DNA of 6,069 bases from an uncultured Veillonella sp. (GCA_959608595.1 CAUHTB010000046.1:1-6069), one strand, 5' to 3'; shown: positions 1 through 5,388, numbered from the stretch's first letter. Program-made: numbers and translations. Notes: generated by a model from the letters alone, not told the origin.

Positions 1-147
1 AGCTTTAGGTGTACCTAATTGAGCCGCAATCTTTTTTTCCAATTCTTTAGTACGCGGTCCAGTTGTAATCCAACCACTCTTTAAGGCTTCAACAACTTCA
101 TTGATTTCTAACTCTGTAATATCAGGAGGGGAAAAATTAATTTTCAT
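1..147 (-). CDS. DegT/DnrJ/EryC1-family nucleotide-sugar aminotransferase, N-terminal fragment
   Basis: Seen: an open frame of 49 codons from ATG at 147-145 runs off the left edge of the window. A good ribosome site (AGGTGA, 159-154) lies 6 nt upstream of the start. The peptide begins MKINFSPPDIT, then has an acidic helix and SGWITTGPRTKELEKKIA. The 'I.FSPPDI...E...V...L.SGWITTGP.T..LE' pattern is the classic N-terminus of the DegT/DnrJ/EryC1/StrS family of PLP-dependent sugar aminotransferases. Known of the family: they transfer an amino group, usually from glutamate, to a 4-keto (or 3-keto) nucleotide sugar in the cytoplasm, and they are about 370-400 residues long. The PLP-binding lysine lies outside the window. 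Context: it follows the kinase-like gene by 74 nt on the same strand. The dehydratase at 2401-4227 would supply a 4-keto-6-deoxy substrate, so a PglE-like role making UDP-4-amino-4,6-dideoxy-GlcNAc is likely but inferred. The family is secure; the exact substrate is not. Confidence 0.88.
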   Translation of the reverse strand, partial: MKINFSPPDITELEINEVVEALKSGWITTGPRTKELEKKIAAQLGTPKA

Positions 148-187
148 ATACAATCACCTCATGACTTTCTGTACCTTATGGATACGC

Positions 188-204
188 TTGATTTATCAAA
201 TCAA
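188..204. repeat. Short hairpin between kinase-like gene and aminotransferase gene
   Basis: Seen: TTGATTT-ATC-AAATCAA is a perfect 7-bp inverted repeat with a 3-nt loop in the 74-nt gap between the kinase-like gene and the aminotransferase gene. It is AT-rich, and no T-run follows it on the minus strand (GCGTATCC follows). It is therefore not a convincing terminator and would at most be a weak RNA structure inside the operon. Confidence 0.35.
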
Positions 205-221
205 ATTTATATTAATTACTA

Positions 222-833
222 CTACGCATCAATTACGATGGATCCTAATAAAGGAATACCAACTTGAGCAAGACGCTTTTTAGCTTCTATTAAATCTTTA
301 GGACCTGCGACTTCATTTTTAACAACAAGCATAACCCCGTCGGATTTTTCCGCTAATACAATAGCATCCGTAACATCTAATACTGGTGGTGTATCAATGA
401 TAACTACATCATATTCGTCGCGGATATAATCCCATATTGTAGATAATTTACTAGAATCAACTACCTCTGAAGGATGGCTAACTACTTCACCAGCAGTAAG
501 CACATCTAAATGAGGAACAATATTGCGATGAATCGTCAAATCTTCATCCATAATAACTGCATTAGTAAGACCTTTATTTTGCACGTTGAATGCTACATGC
601 TGAACTGGATTACGTAAATTACCATCTACCAAAAGAACTTTGTTATTATTCTTCGATAAAGCTAATGCCGTATTAGCCGCTACCTCAGATGTTCCTTCTC
701 CACTAGTAGCAGCGGTAATACAAATGATTTTACATTTATGTTGATTACATACGTATTGTAAATTGCTACGCAATGTACGATATGCTTCTACAAGTGGTGT
801 ATCACCACGCTCATTAGAAATTAGTCTAATCAT
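222..833 (-). CDS. BY-kinase (CpsD/CapB/Wzc C-domain) homologue with degenerate ATP site; probable pseudokinase
   Basis: A 203-residue cytoplasmic P-loop protein of the bacterial tyrosine kinase family, expected to partner the co-polymerase encoded just upstream. Seen: the EX2RX2R oligomerisation motif is intact (EAYRTLR, residues 16-22), and so is Walker B (VVIIDTPP, about 143-150). The Walker A region reads TSGEGTSE (43-50), where the family normally has GEGKST, so the lysine that contacts phosphate is Thr48. Walker A' reads LLVDGNLR (67-74), so the second of the two expected Asp residues is Asn72. The protein stops at GSIVIDA, right after the last core strand, with no tail and no C-terminal tyrosine cluster. 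The frame is open throughout, so this is not a frameshifted pseudogene. Its ATG is 1 nt past the co-polymerase stop, and its ribosome site (GAGAGGT, 844-838) sits inside that gene's last codons, implying translational coupling. I infer weak or absent autokinase activity with a possible scaffolding role; an unusual but active P-loop cannot be excluded. Confidence 0.9.
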   Translation of the reverse strand: MIRLISNERGDTPLVEAYRTLRSNLQYVCNQHKCKIICITAATSGEGTSEVAANTALALSKNNNKVLLVDGNLRNPVQHVAFNVQNKGLTNAVIMDEDLTIHRNIVPHLDVLTAGEVVSHPSEVVDSSKLSTIWDYIRDEYDVVIIDTPPVLDVTDAIVLAEKSDGVMLVVKNEVAGPKDLIEAKKRLAQVGIPLLGSIVIDA

Positions 834-834
834 A

Positions 835-2280
835 TTAACCTCTCACTTTACGCCACAATGCTACAATACGATTGCTTGGTTCTTCATATTCCTTTTCTTC
901 ATGATTTGGAATGACACCTAAATTTTCAATGCCAAGAATATCATTGATTTCTTGTACCGATTGAACCTTGCGGTTGCAGAAGAACTGACCCAATGTGTAA
1001 AGGCAGCCTAGGATAATACCAAAAATTGCAGAGCCTAATAAAATAAGGATTTTACGAGGTGCAATAGCCTTTTCTGGTAATGTAGGAGCATCTACAATTT
1101 GAACTTCATTTGGTACCATTACTTCAGCTACTTTAGCTTCTTCCAAACGCTTAGATAGCATTTCGTAAATGTCTTGGGCTACATCAACATCACGTTTTGC
1201 CTGGATATAGCCACGTTCTTTTTCAGGCAAACCTTTCATAGCCTCCTCATTTTCTTTATCAAGTTCAGCTAATGTAGATTCTTTACCTTGTGCTACAGCT
1301 AAAGCCGCTTCATTTTTGAATTTATCTGCTAACAAACCTTGCTGTGCAGAGTTACTAGATGGAGCTTGTTGAGATGCAATAGCATTAATTTCAGCATTTA
1401 AACCACTCTTAGCTTCTTCGATTTGTTGGTTAATCTCTTTCATTGCCGGATGCTCATCAGTATATTTACCAACATAAGAGGCCTTACGAGATTCTAAGTC
1501 AGCTAATTGTCCTTTATATGCTTGAACAGTTGCACTATCCGCAATACTTTTACCTGCAGAGCCTAATTGCTCATTAATACTACCTAAAGCTGCTTGCGCC
1601 GTTTCCAAATCCAATTGGTTTTGAGCTTTCTCACGATCAATAAGGGTAATCTTATCTGTTAGCCCCTTCATTTGATCCGCCGTGGAATATACCTTATTGT
1701 CCACTTGGAATTGTTGTAATTTCTTTTCTGCTTGACCCAATTCTTCTTTTGCAGTTACCACACGTTTTTGTAAAAATTCGCGTGTCGTCCGTTGCTCAAC
1801 ATGGGAAATATCTGCCAAGCGCTTTAAGAATGTATCAATTAATAATTGATTAGCCTCTTGTGCTTGTTCTGGACTTTTACCAGTTACACTAACTTGTAAT
1901 AATTCAGTTTCTTTATATGGTTTTGTTTCAATACGTGTTTTAACAAACTCTTCGTATGTAGGTGCTTTACCTGTTCCTTCTGGATCTTCAATCGCTGCAA
2001 TAACAGGTTCTACAACATTACGACTCTTTAAAATTTCAGCATCTGTATTCATCAATTGACGCGCCATAGAGTCAGAGTAACCATTAGTACTTGATAAAAC
2101 AGAATTACTTAATCCTTGAGATTGTTTAATGCGCAACATAGATGTAGATTGATATGTAGATGGTGCTAGGAGACCATATGCACCACCCAATACTATACAT
2201 GCTACCGTAATATTGATAATCTTACGACGTCGTTTAACGAGGACTCTACCGACCTCTTTTAAATCAATAATTTGTTCCAC
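835..2280 (-). CDS. Wzz/GumC-type polysaccharide co-polymerase (chain-length determinant) with GNVR region
   Basis: Inner-membrane protein of 481 residues that is expected to set polysaccharide chain length and couple polymerisation to export. Seen, numbered from the chosen start: a basic stretch RRRK then TM1 (about 20-39), a Wzz-type domain starting YQSTSMLRI, and a long periplasmic region rich in Glu, Gln, Lys and Ala predicted as coiled coil (about 165-295 and 320-390). A GNVR-like segment (about 350-386) precedes a proline-containing PTLPEKAIAPRK, TM2 (about 410-434) and a 45-residue cytoplasmic tail with QEINDILGIENLGVIP. That tail is the linker normally joining TM2 to the kinase in fused Wzc proteins; here the kinase part is the next gene. 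Start choice: GTG at 2280-2278 has AAAGGGG (2294-2288) 7 nt upstream. An in-frame GTG at 2361 would add 27 residues unlike the family and lacks a good ribosome site. The periplasmic part is much longer than in typical Gram-positive CapA proteins, in keeping with a diderm cell. Confidence 0.92.
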   Translation of the reverse strand: MEQIIDLKEVGRVLVKRRRKIINITVACIVLGGAYGLLAPSTYQSTSMLRIKQSQGLSNSVLSSTNGYSDSMARQLMNTDAEILKSRNVVEPVIAAIEDPEGTGKAPTYEEFVKTRIETKPYKETELLQVSVTGKSPEQAQEANQLLIDTFLKRLADISHVEQRTTREFLQKRVVTAKEELGQAEKKLQQFQVDNKVYSTADQMKGLTDKITLIDREKAQNQLDLETAQAALGSINEQLGSAGKSIADSATVQAYKGQLADLESRKASYVGKYTDEHPAMKEINQQIEEAKSGLNAEINAIASQQAPSSNSAQQGLLADKFKNEAALAVAQGKESTLAELDKENEEAMKGLPEKERGYIQAKRDVDVAQDIYEMLSKRLEEAKVAEVMVPNEVQIVDAPTLPEKAIAPRKILILLGSAIFGIILGCLYTLGQFFCNRKVQSVQEINDILGIENLGVIPNHEEKEYEEPSNRIVALWRKVRG

Positions 2281-2287
2281 CCATATA

Positions 2288-2294
2288 CCCCTTT
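2288..2294 (-). promoter_or_regulatory. Ribosome binding site fixing the GTG start of the co-polymerase
   Basis: AAAGGGG on the minus strand, 7 nt before GTG 2280-2278. It decides between this start and the longer open frame from GTG 2361, which has no comparable site. Confidence 0.7.
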
Positions 2295-2321
2295 CTGTGA
2301 AAGTATACAAACAACAGGGTC

Positions 2322-2358
2322 TCTCCCTCTTAGGAATAGTTACTGTATATCTCCCTCT
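2322..2358. repeat. 9-nt direct repeat in the gap between dehydratase and co-polymerase genes
   Basis: Seen: TCTCCCTCT occurs at 2322-2330 and 2350-2358 (AGAGGGAGA on the coding strand), 28 nt apart start to start, in the 120-nt gap upstream of the co-polymerase. Both copies resemble strong Shine-Dalgarno sequences, but no start codon at the right spacing leads to a usable frame. Function is unknown; chance similarity of purine-rich leader DNA is possible. Confidence 0.4.
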
Positions 2359-2400
2359 CACGTAGACTACAGCTCTAAATAAATGATTGTAACTAAATTG

Positions 2401-4227
2401 TTATACATTATGATTTGGATGATATGTAGGAACGATGTCTTGTAATACATTGATTACATCCAAGTCAGATTTACATGTTTCAAAGCGATCAATTTCACGG
2501 CTTAACCATTCTTGATTTACATCTTCTAAGGCAGCTTCAAAGATTTTCTTATGTGTAGTTGTATTAGTACCTTCTTCAGCAGTTAATAATTCTTCATATA
2601 GCTTTTCACCTGGACGCAAACCAGTAAATTCAATGCGAATATCTTTATCAGGCTCAAATCCAGAAAGACGAATCATATTTTTCGCTAAATCAACAATTTT
2701 TACTGGTTCACCCATATCTAATAAGAATACTTCACCACCATTTCCCATAGCACCAGCTTGTAATACAAGTTGGCTTGCTTCTGGAATAGTCATAAAGTAA
2801 CGAGTCATTTCAGGATCTGTAACTGTTACAGGTCCTCCAGCTTCAATTTGTTTGCGGAATAATGGAATAACAGAACCGCGACTACCAAGAACATTACCAA
2901 AGCGAACAGTAATAAACTTTGTATCGTACTTGTGATTCATACCAAGTACAACCTTTTCTGCCACCCGTTTCGTAGCCCCCATAACACTTGTTGGATTTAC
3001 CGCTTTATCTGTGGAAATCATAACGAATCGCTCAACACCATGTGCTCCCGCTACATCTGCCACATTACGAGTGCCATAAATATTATTTAACACCGCTGCA
3101 ATCGGTTGGATTTCCATAAGCGGTACATGTTTATGAGCTGCTGCATGGAATACTACATCTGGTTCATAATCGGTAAAGATTTGGTCTAACTGATTTTTAT
3201 CTCGAATATCAGCAATAATGGGAACCAATGTACCTTCAGGCACAATTGAACGCAACTCTTGGTGAATAAGATAAATACTATTTTCACCATGACCAAGTAA
3301 CAATAGTTTTTTAGGTCTTACCCGTAATACTTGACGACAAATTTCAGAGCCAATAGAACCACCTGCACCCGTAACAATAACGACTTTATCTTTCAAATAT
3401 GGTTCTACTTTTGATGTGTCTAGATGAATCTCATCACGTTCCAATAAATCTTCAATGGAAATAGGATGCAAATGAGATACTAAAACCTCATCATCTAATA
3501 ATTGGTACATCCCAGGTAATGTATTGATTTTACATTTTAGAGGTGAGCAGATTTCCATGATTTCTCGAATAACATCACGTTTTACCGATGGCATAGCAAT
3601 GATAATTTCTTCAACCTTATATCTTGCTACAAGCATTGGAATATCTTCACGATTCCCTAAAATTCTAAAACCATTCATCAACCGGTTATGTTTATACATA
3701 TCATCATCAACAAAGCCAATAATACGTCTTGAACGCTTATGATACCGTTCAATTTCACGAGCTATAATTGCACCAGCATCACCAGCACCTATAATGAGTG
3801 TATTTACTTGGCCACTTTCACCATCATCCCCATTACTATAGTGAAGCGCCACATAATGTAGCAACATACGTCCCATACCTACTGCACCAGTTGTAAGGAA
3901 CCAAGTAATAAAATAGATTGATCTTGGTAATGATTTACCAAATACAAACATAGAGGAGTAAAAGATTGCTGTACCTACTGTCGTAGCGACAAATACTGCC
4001 AATACCTCTCGCATCCCTGCATAACGCCAAATACGCGTGTACAAATGCATAAGCAAGAACATCAACATATACGAAATAAGCAATATTGGCAATGCGTCTA
4101 CCATTTGGTCAATATATCGAGGTTCAATATAGCCATCAAATCTAATAAATAAACTAATGAAAGCAACAATAACAATCGTCGCAATATCGGCAATAAACAG
4201 TATGGCTGGTAATAAATATGAACGCAA
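2401..4227 (-). CDS. Membrane-bound nucleotide-sugar 4,6-dehydratase (PglF/WbpM/CapD family)
   Basis: A 608-residue enzyme expected to convert a UDP-N-acetylhexosamine, most likely UDP-GlcNAc, to the 4-keto-6-deoxy sugar on the cytoplasmic face of the inner membrane. Seen: four hydrophobic segments (about 5-29, 46-63, 74-96, 102-125), then a first Rossmann-type domain with GAGDAGA (147-153). A second, catalytic extended-SDR domain follows, with NAD motif TGAGGSIG (286-293), HAAAHKHVPLME (361-372), STDKAVNPT (405-413) and MGATK (416-420). Met in place of the usual SDR tyrosine of YxxxK is the known hallmark of this family, so the site looks intact. RPGEKLYEELL (538-548) is a further family signature. 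Length matches PglF/WbpM relatives (about 590-660). The start is TTG (4227-4225), supported by AAGGGGG (4241-4235) 7 nt upstream and an in-frame TAA just before it. It lies 36 nt after the export gene. The family is certain; the sugar is inferred. It fits with the aminotransferase at 147-1. Confidence 0.95.
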   Translation of the reverse strand: MRSYLLPAILFIADIATIVIVAFISLFIRFDGYIEPRYIDQMVDALPILLISYMLMFLLMHLYTRIWRYAGMREVLAVFVATTVGTAIFYSSMFVFGKSLPRSIYFITWFLTTGAVGMGRMLLHYVALHYSNGDDGESGQVNTLIIGAGDAGAIIAREIERYHKRSRRIIGFVDDDMYKHNRLMNGFRILGNREDIPMLVARYKVEEIIIAMPSVKRDVIREIMEICSPLKCKINTLPGMYQLLDDEVLVSHLHPISIEDLLERDEIHLDTSKVEPYLKDKVVIVTGAGGSIGSEICRQVLRVRPKKLLLLGHGENSIYLIHQELRSIVPEGTLVPIIADIRDKNQLDQIFTDYEPDVVFHAAAHKHVPLMEIQPIAAVLNNIYGTRNVADVAGAHGVERFVMISTDKAVNPTSVMGATKRVAEKVVLGMNHKYDTKFITVRFGNVLGSRGSVIPLFRKQIEAGGPVTVTDPEMTRYFMTIPEASQLVLQAGAMGNGGEVFLLDMGEPVKIVDLAKNMIRLSGFEPDKDIRIEFTGLRPGEKLYEELLTAEEGTNTTTHKKIFEAALEDVNQEWLSREIDRFETCKSDLDVINVLQDIVPTYHPNHNV

Positions 4228-4234
4228 AAGAACG

Positions 4235-4241
4235 CCCCCTT
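4235..4241 (-). promoter_or_regulatory. Strong ribosome binding site supporting a TTG start
   Basis: AAGGGGG on the minus strand lies 7 nt before TTG 4227-4225. No ATG or GTG in frame lies between this site and the first membrane segment, and a TAA in the same frame overlaps the site, so TTG is the only plausible initiator of the dehydratase. Confidence 0.75.
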
Positions 4242-4263
4242 ATATGTGAGATAAACCCTATCC

Positions 4264-5007
4264 TTAATCCTTACCGATACGTGATACCATGTATGCACTA
4301 GTCAAAATTGGAGCAATATCACGAGCAAAGTTAATACGACTATTTTTAGTCAAGTAAAGAACATCCCCTTCTCGCATAATATAGTTTTCGGACATATCTC
4401 CAGTTTGTAACATGCGATTTAAATTAATAGGAATTGGTTTTTCAGGATTGTCTTGATGAATTAAGTAAATTTTCTTTTTAGCTGTATCCCAGTTAAAGCT
4501 ACCAGCCGCACCAATCGCATCAATAACAGTACTAGACTTAGTCAATGTATAAGCACCAGGCTTATTAATCTCACCGAATACGTACACCCGAACTCCTCCG
4601 AGTTTTGTAACATTTACAGTAATATCCGGATTAATAATGTACCGAGATAAACCTTGCTGTAATTGGGCGGTAAACTCATCGACGGTTAAACCATCTGCTT
4701 TTACTGGTCCCACCATAGGGAATGATACATATCCATCAGGACGAACAGTGTACATAATATCGTTACCATTACGTGTACCAAGATCTGCTTGTTGTACAAC
4801 TTGAATAGTTAGTTCATCACCTTGTCGTAGACGATACACCTTATCAGAGCTCACTACAGATGCACTCGTTTCAAGTGGTGCATGTCCTTCAGTTTGTAAT
4901 ATTTTAGAATCGTAAAACTGTTCAGCTGTTACATTAACAGGTGCAGCCATGGATGTTGTTGTGGCACATAAGAATGCGGCCATCATCATATACTGTTTTT
5001 TATTCAT
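4264..5007 (-). CDS. Polysaccharide export protein, OPX/Wza family (Poly_export plus SLBB)
   Basis: A 247-residue exported protein expected to form the periplasmic/outer-membrane conduit for the polysaccharide made by this locus. Seen: N-terminal MNKKQ followed by a hydrophobic stretch and SMAAPV, a typical signal peptide with cleavage near residues 21-22. The Poly_export domain (about 57-135) has YRLRQGDELTIQV and later VRPDGYVSFPMVG and GLTVDEF. An SLBB-type domain follows (about 138-190) with VYVFGEINKPGAYTL, then REGDVLYL (212-219). A final segment (about 225-243, INFARDIAPILTSAYMVSR) could be an amphipathic helix. Cys14 lies inside the hydrophobic stretch and its surroundings (AFLC) do not fit a lipobox, so lipidation as in E. 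coli Wza is not supported. It is shorter than Wza (about 360-380 mature residues) and has one SLBB unit. ATG 5007 has AAGAGGT (5019-5013) 5 nt upstream. It is first in the apparent operon. Confidence 0.93.
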   Translation of the reverse strand: MNKKQYMMMAAFLCATTTSMAAPVNVTAEQFYDSKILQTEGHAPLETSASVVSSDKVYRLRQGDELTIQVVQQADLGTRNGNDIMYTVRPDGYVSFPMVGPVKADGLTVDEFTAQLQQGLSRYIINPDITVNVTKLGGVRVYVFGEINKPGAYTLTKSSTVIDAIGAAGSFNWDTAKKKIYLIHQDNPEKPIPINLNRMLQTGDMSENYIMREGDVLYLTKNSRINFARDIAPILTSAYMVSRIGKD

Positions 5008-5054
5008 ATTTTACCTCTTTGATTTACATTCAACTCACTCAATACAACACTTTA

Positions 5055-5081
5055 TTTTTTAGAATTATTAATCCTAAAAAA
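5055..5081. repeat. AT-rich hairpin in the leader of the export gene
   Basis: Seen: TTTTTTAG at 5055-5062 is the reverse complement of CTAAAAAA at 5074-5081. The 11 nt between them are partly self-complementary (AATTATTAAT core). It lies about 50 nt upstream of the export gene's start. No T-run follows the closing arm in the direction of transcription, so it is not a standard terminator. It may be an mRNA 5'-end structure or simply a product of the AT bias. Confidence 0.4.
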
Positions 5082-5106
5082 TCGGTTAAGTCATTTTATC
5101 ATTATT

Positions 5107-5151
5107 TTAAACTTTCTTCCATAAACACAGCCTGTTCTGAGCTAACTTCAT
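5107..5151 (-). CDS. Possible 14-codon leader ORF upstream of the export gene
   Basis: Seen: ATG (5151-5149) to TAA (5109-5107) encodes MKLAQNRLCLWKKV. AAAGG (5160-5156) lies 4 nt upstream of the ATG, a little close for an ideal ribosome site. It sits about 100 nt upstream of the export gene on the same strand and would be inside the leader if transcription starts at either promoter candidate. The peptide has one Trp and no run of a single regulatory amino acid, and I see no clear alternative terminator structure after it. It could be a translated leader peptide or a chance open frame in AT-rich DNA. Confidence 0.25.
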   Translation of the reverse strand: MKLAQNRLCLWKKV

Positions 5152-5171
5152 TAAACCTTTAAGAATAAATC

Positions 5172-5219
5172 GCGTAAATATAAGGTTTTTACCATTTAAT
5201 TATGTGTATTTTTTTACGC
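5172..5219. repeat. Inverted repeat flanking the proximal promoter candidate
   Basis: GCGTAAA at 5172-5178 is matched by TTTACGC at 5213-5219, a perfect 7-bp inverted repeat with 34 nt between the arms. Each arm contains a CG-rich core in otherwise AT-rich DNA, and the arms bracket the proposed -10 (5204-5199). It is compatible with paired operator half-sites, but with no homologous sites to compare this is only a pattern. Confidence 0.3.
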
Positions 5220-5226
5220 ATTTCAC
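5199..5226 (-). promoter_or_regulatory. Candidate sigma70-type promoter for the polysaccharide operon
   Basis: On the minus strand GTGAAA (5226-5221, 4 of 6 to TTGACA) and CATAAT (5204-5199, 5 of 6 to TATAAT) are separated by 16 nt. Start of transcription would be near 5192, giving a leader of about 185 nt. A second candidate upstream is TTGAGT (5288-5283) with a TATATA/TATATC box around 5266-5259. The region is so AT-rich that -10-like boxes are expected by chance, so the exact promoter is uncertain. A promoter somewhere in 5150-5300 is likely, because a terminator separates this operon from the upstream gene. Confidence 0.35.
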
Positions 5227-5239
5227 TCATATTTCACTC
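5220..5239. repeat. Tandem 9-nt direct repeats with 11-bp period (operator-like)
   Basis: ATTTCACTC occurs at 5220-5228 and again at 5231-5239 (GAGTGAAAT on the coding strand), exactly 11 bp apart start to start. The proximal copy overlaps the proposed -35. Direct repeats one helical turn apart at -35 are typical of response-regulator binding sites, so an activator or repressor site is plausible. The regulator is unknown. Confidence 0.4.
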
Positions 5240-5287
5240 GTTTTTTTCATTAATTTTAGATATATAAATAAAAAATATATAAACTCA

Positions 5288-5305
5288 ATTCATAGTCGAT
5301 TCATA
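5288..5305. repeat. Second pair of direct repeats with 11-bp period
   Basis: ATTCATA occurs at 5288-5294 and 5299-5305, again with an 11-bp period, 68 bp from the first repeat pair and next to the alternative -35 (5288-5283). The repeat unit differs from that of the first pair, so the two need not bind the same protein. It may be chance in AT-rich DNA. Confidence 0.28.
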
Positions 5306-5341
5306 AAATCATCAAACACTCATCAATTTTATTGATTAAAT

Positions 5342-5388
5342 AAAAAAATAAGGTGTATATACTAGTTTTTTAGTATATACACCTTATT
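5342..5388 (-). terminator. Rho-independent terminator of the livF transcript
   Basis: A perfect 18-bp inverted repeat, AATAAGGTGTATATACTA (5347-5364) against 5371-5388, closes a 6-nt loop. On the minus strand the hairpin runs directly into seven T residues (5348-5342). It begins 37 nt after the livF stop codon. The stem is long but AT-rich. On the plus strand it is followed by AAAAATTTT only, so it mainly serves minus-strand transcription. It separates the Liv transporter gene from the polysaccharide operon. Confidence 0.88.

Larger units (their letters stand above)
5008..5341. other. AT-rich intergenic regulatory region
   Basis: This 334-nt stretch between the livF terminator and the export gene contains no long open frame on either strand that looks like a protein. 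It holds the promoter candidates, repeat pairs, inverted repeat, leader ORF and AT hairpin listed separately. It also has a 9-nt AT repeat (ATATATAAA at 5260-5268 and 5275-5283) and a small palindrome (ATCAAT-TTT-ATTGAT, 5322-5336). The 5240-5340 part is nearly all A and T and could act as an UP element or be bent DNA. No tRNA or known riboswitch is recognised. Confidence 0.6.

Noticed and set aside
101..283. Plus-strand open frame of 60 codons at the left end
   Set aside because: Antisense to the aminotransferase start and the end of the kinase-like gene, with no supporting signals.
222..833. Kinase-like gene as a frameshifted or truncated pseudogene
   Set aside because: The frame is uninterrupted, keeps Walker B and the oligomerisation motif, and has a coupled ribosome site; the changes are substitutions in the active site, so a maintained non-catalytic protein is the better reading.
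2281..2361. 27-residue N-terminal extension of the co-polymerase from GTG 2361
   Set aside because: No suitable ribosome site upstream, the residues (including a CC pair and basic stretches) do not resemble family N-termini, and GTG 2280 has a near-ideal site AAAGGGG.
3524..3742. Plus-strand open frame of 72 codons inside the dehydratase gene
   Set aside because: Antisense shadow of a conserved enzyme region; no start context or protein-like composition.
4098..4298. Minus-strand frame of 66 codons bridging the export and dehydratase genes
   Set aside because: Out-of-frame shadow of both genes; the hydrophobic residues reflect the frame-shifted membrane segment of the dehydratase.
4941..5162. 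Plus-strand open frame of 73 codons
   Set aside because: It overlaps the start of the export gene antisense and runs through the AT-rich leader; no ribosome site or recognisable protein features.
5008..5341. RfaH/JUMPstart (ops, GGCGGTAG) element expected upstream of some capsule operons
   Set aside because: Neither strand of the leader contains this octamer or a close match.
5342..5388. Long palindrome as an insertion-sequence end or CRISPR repeat
   Set aside because: It occurs once, has a T-run on one side and sits 37 nt after a stop codon, all as expected of an intrinsic terminator.
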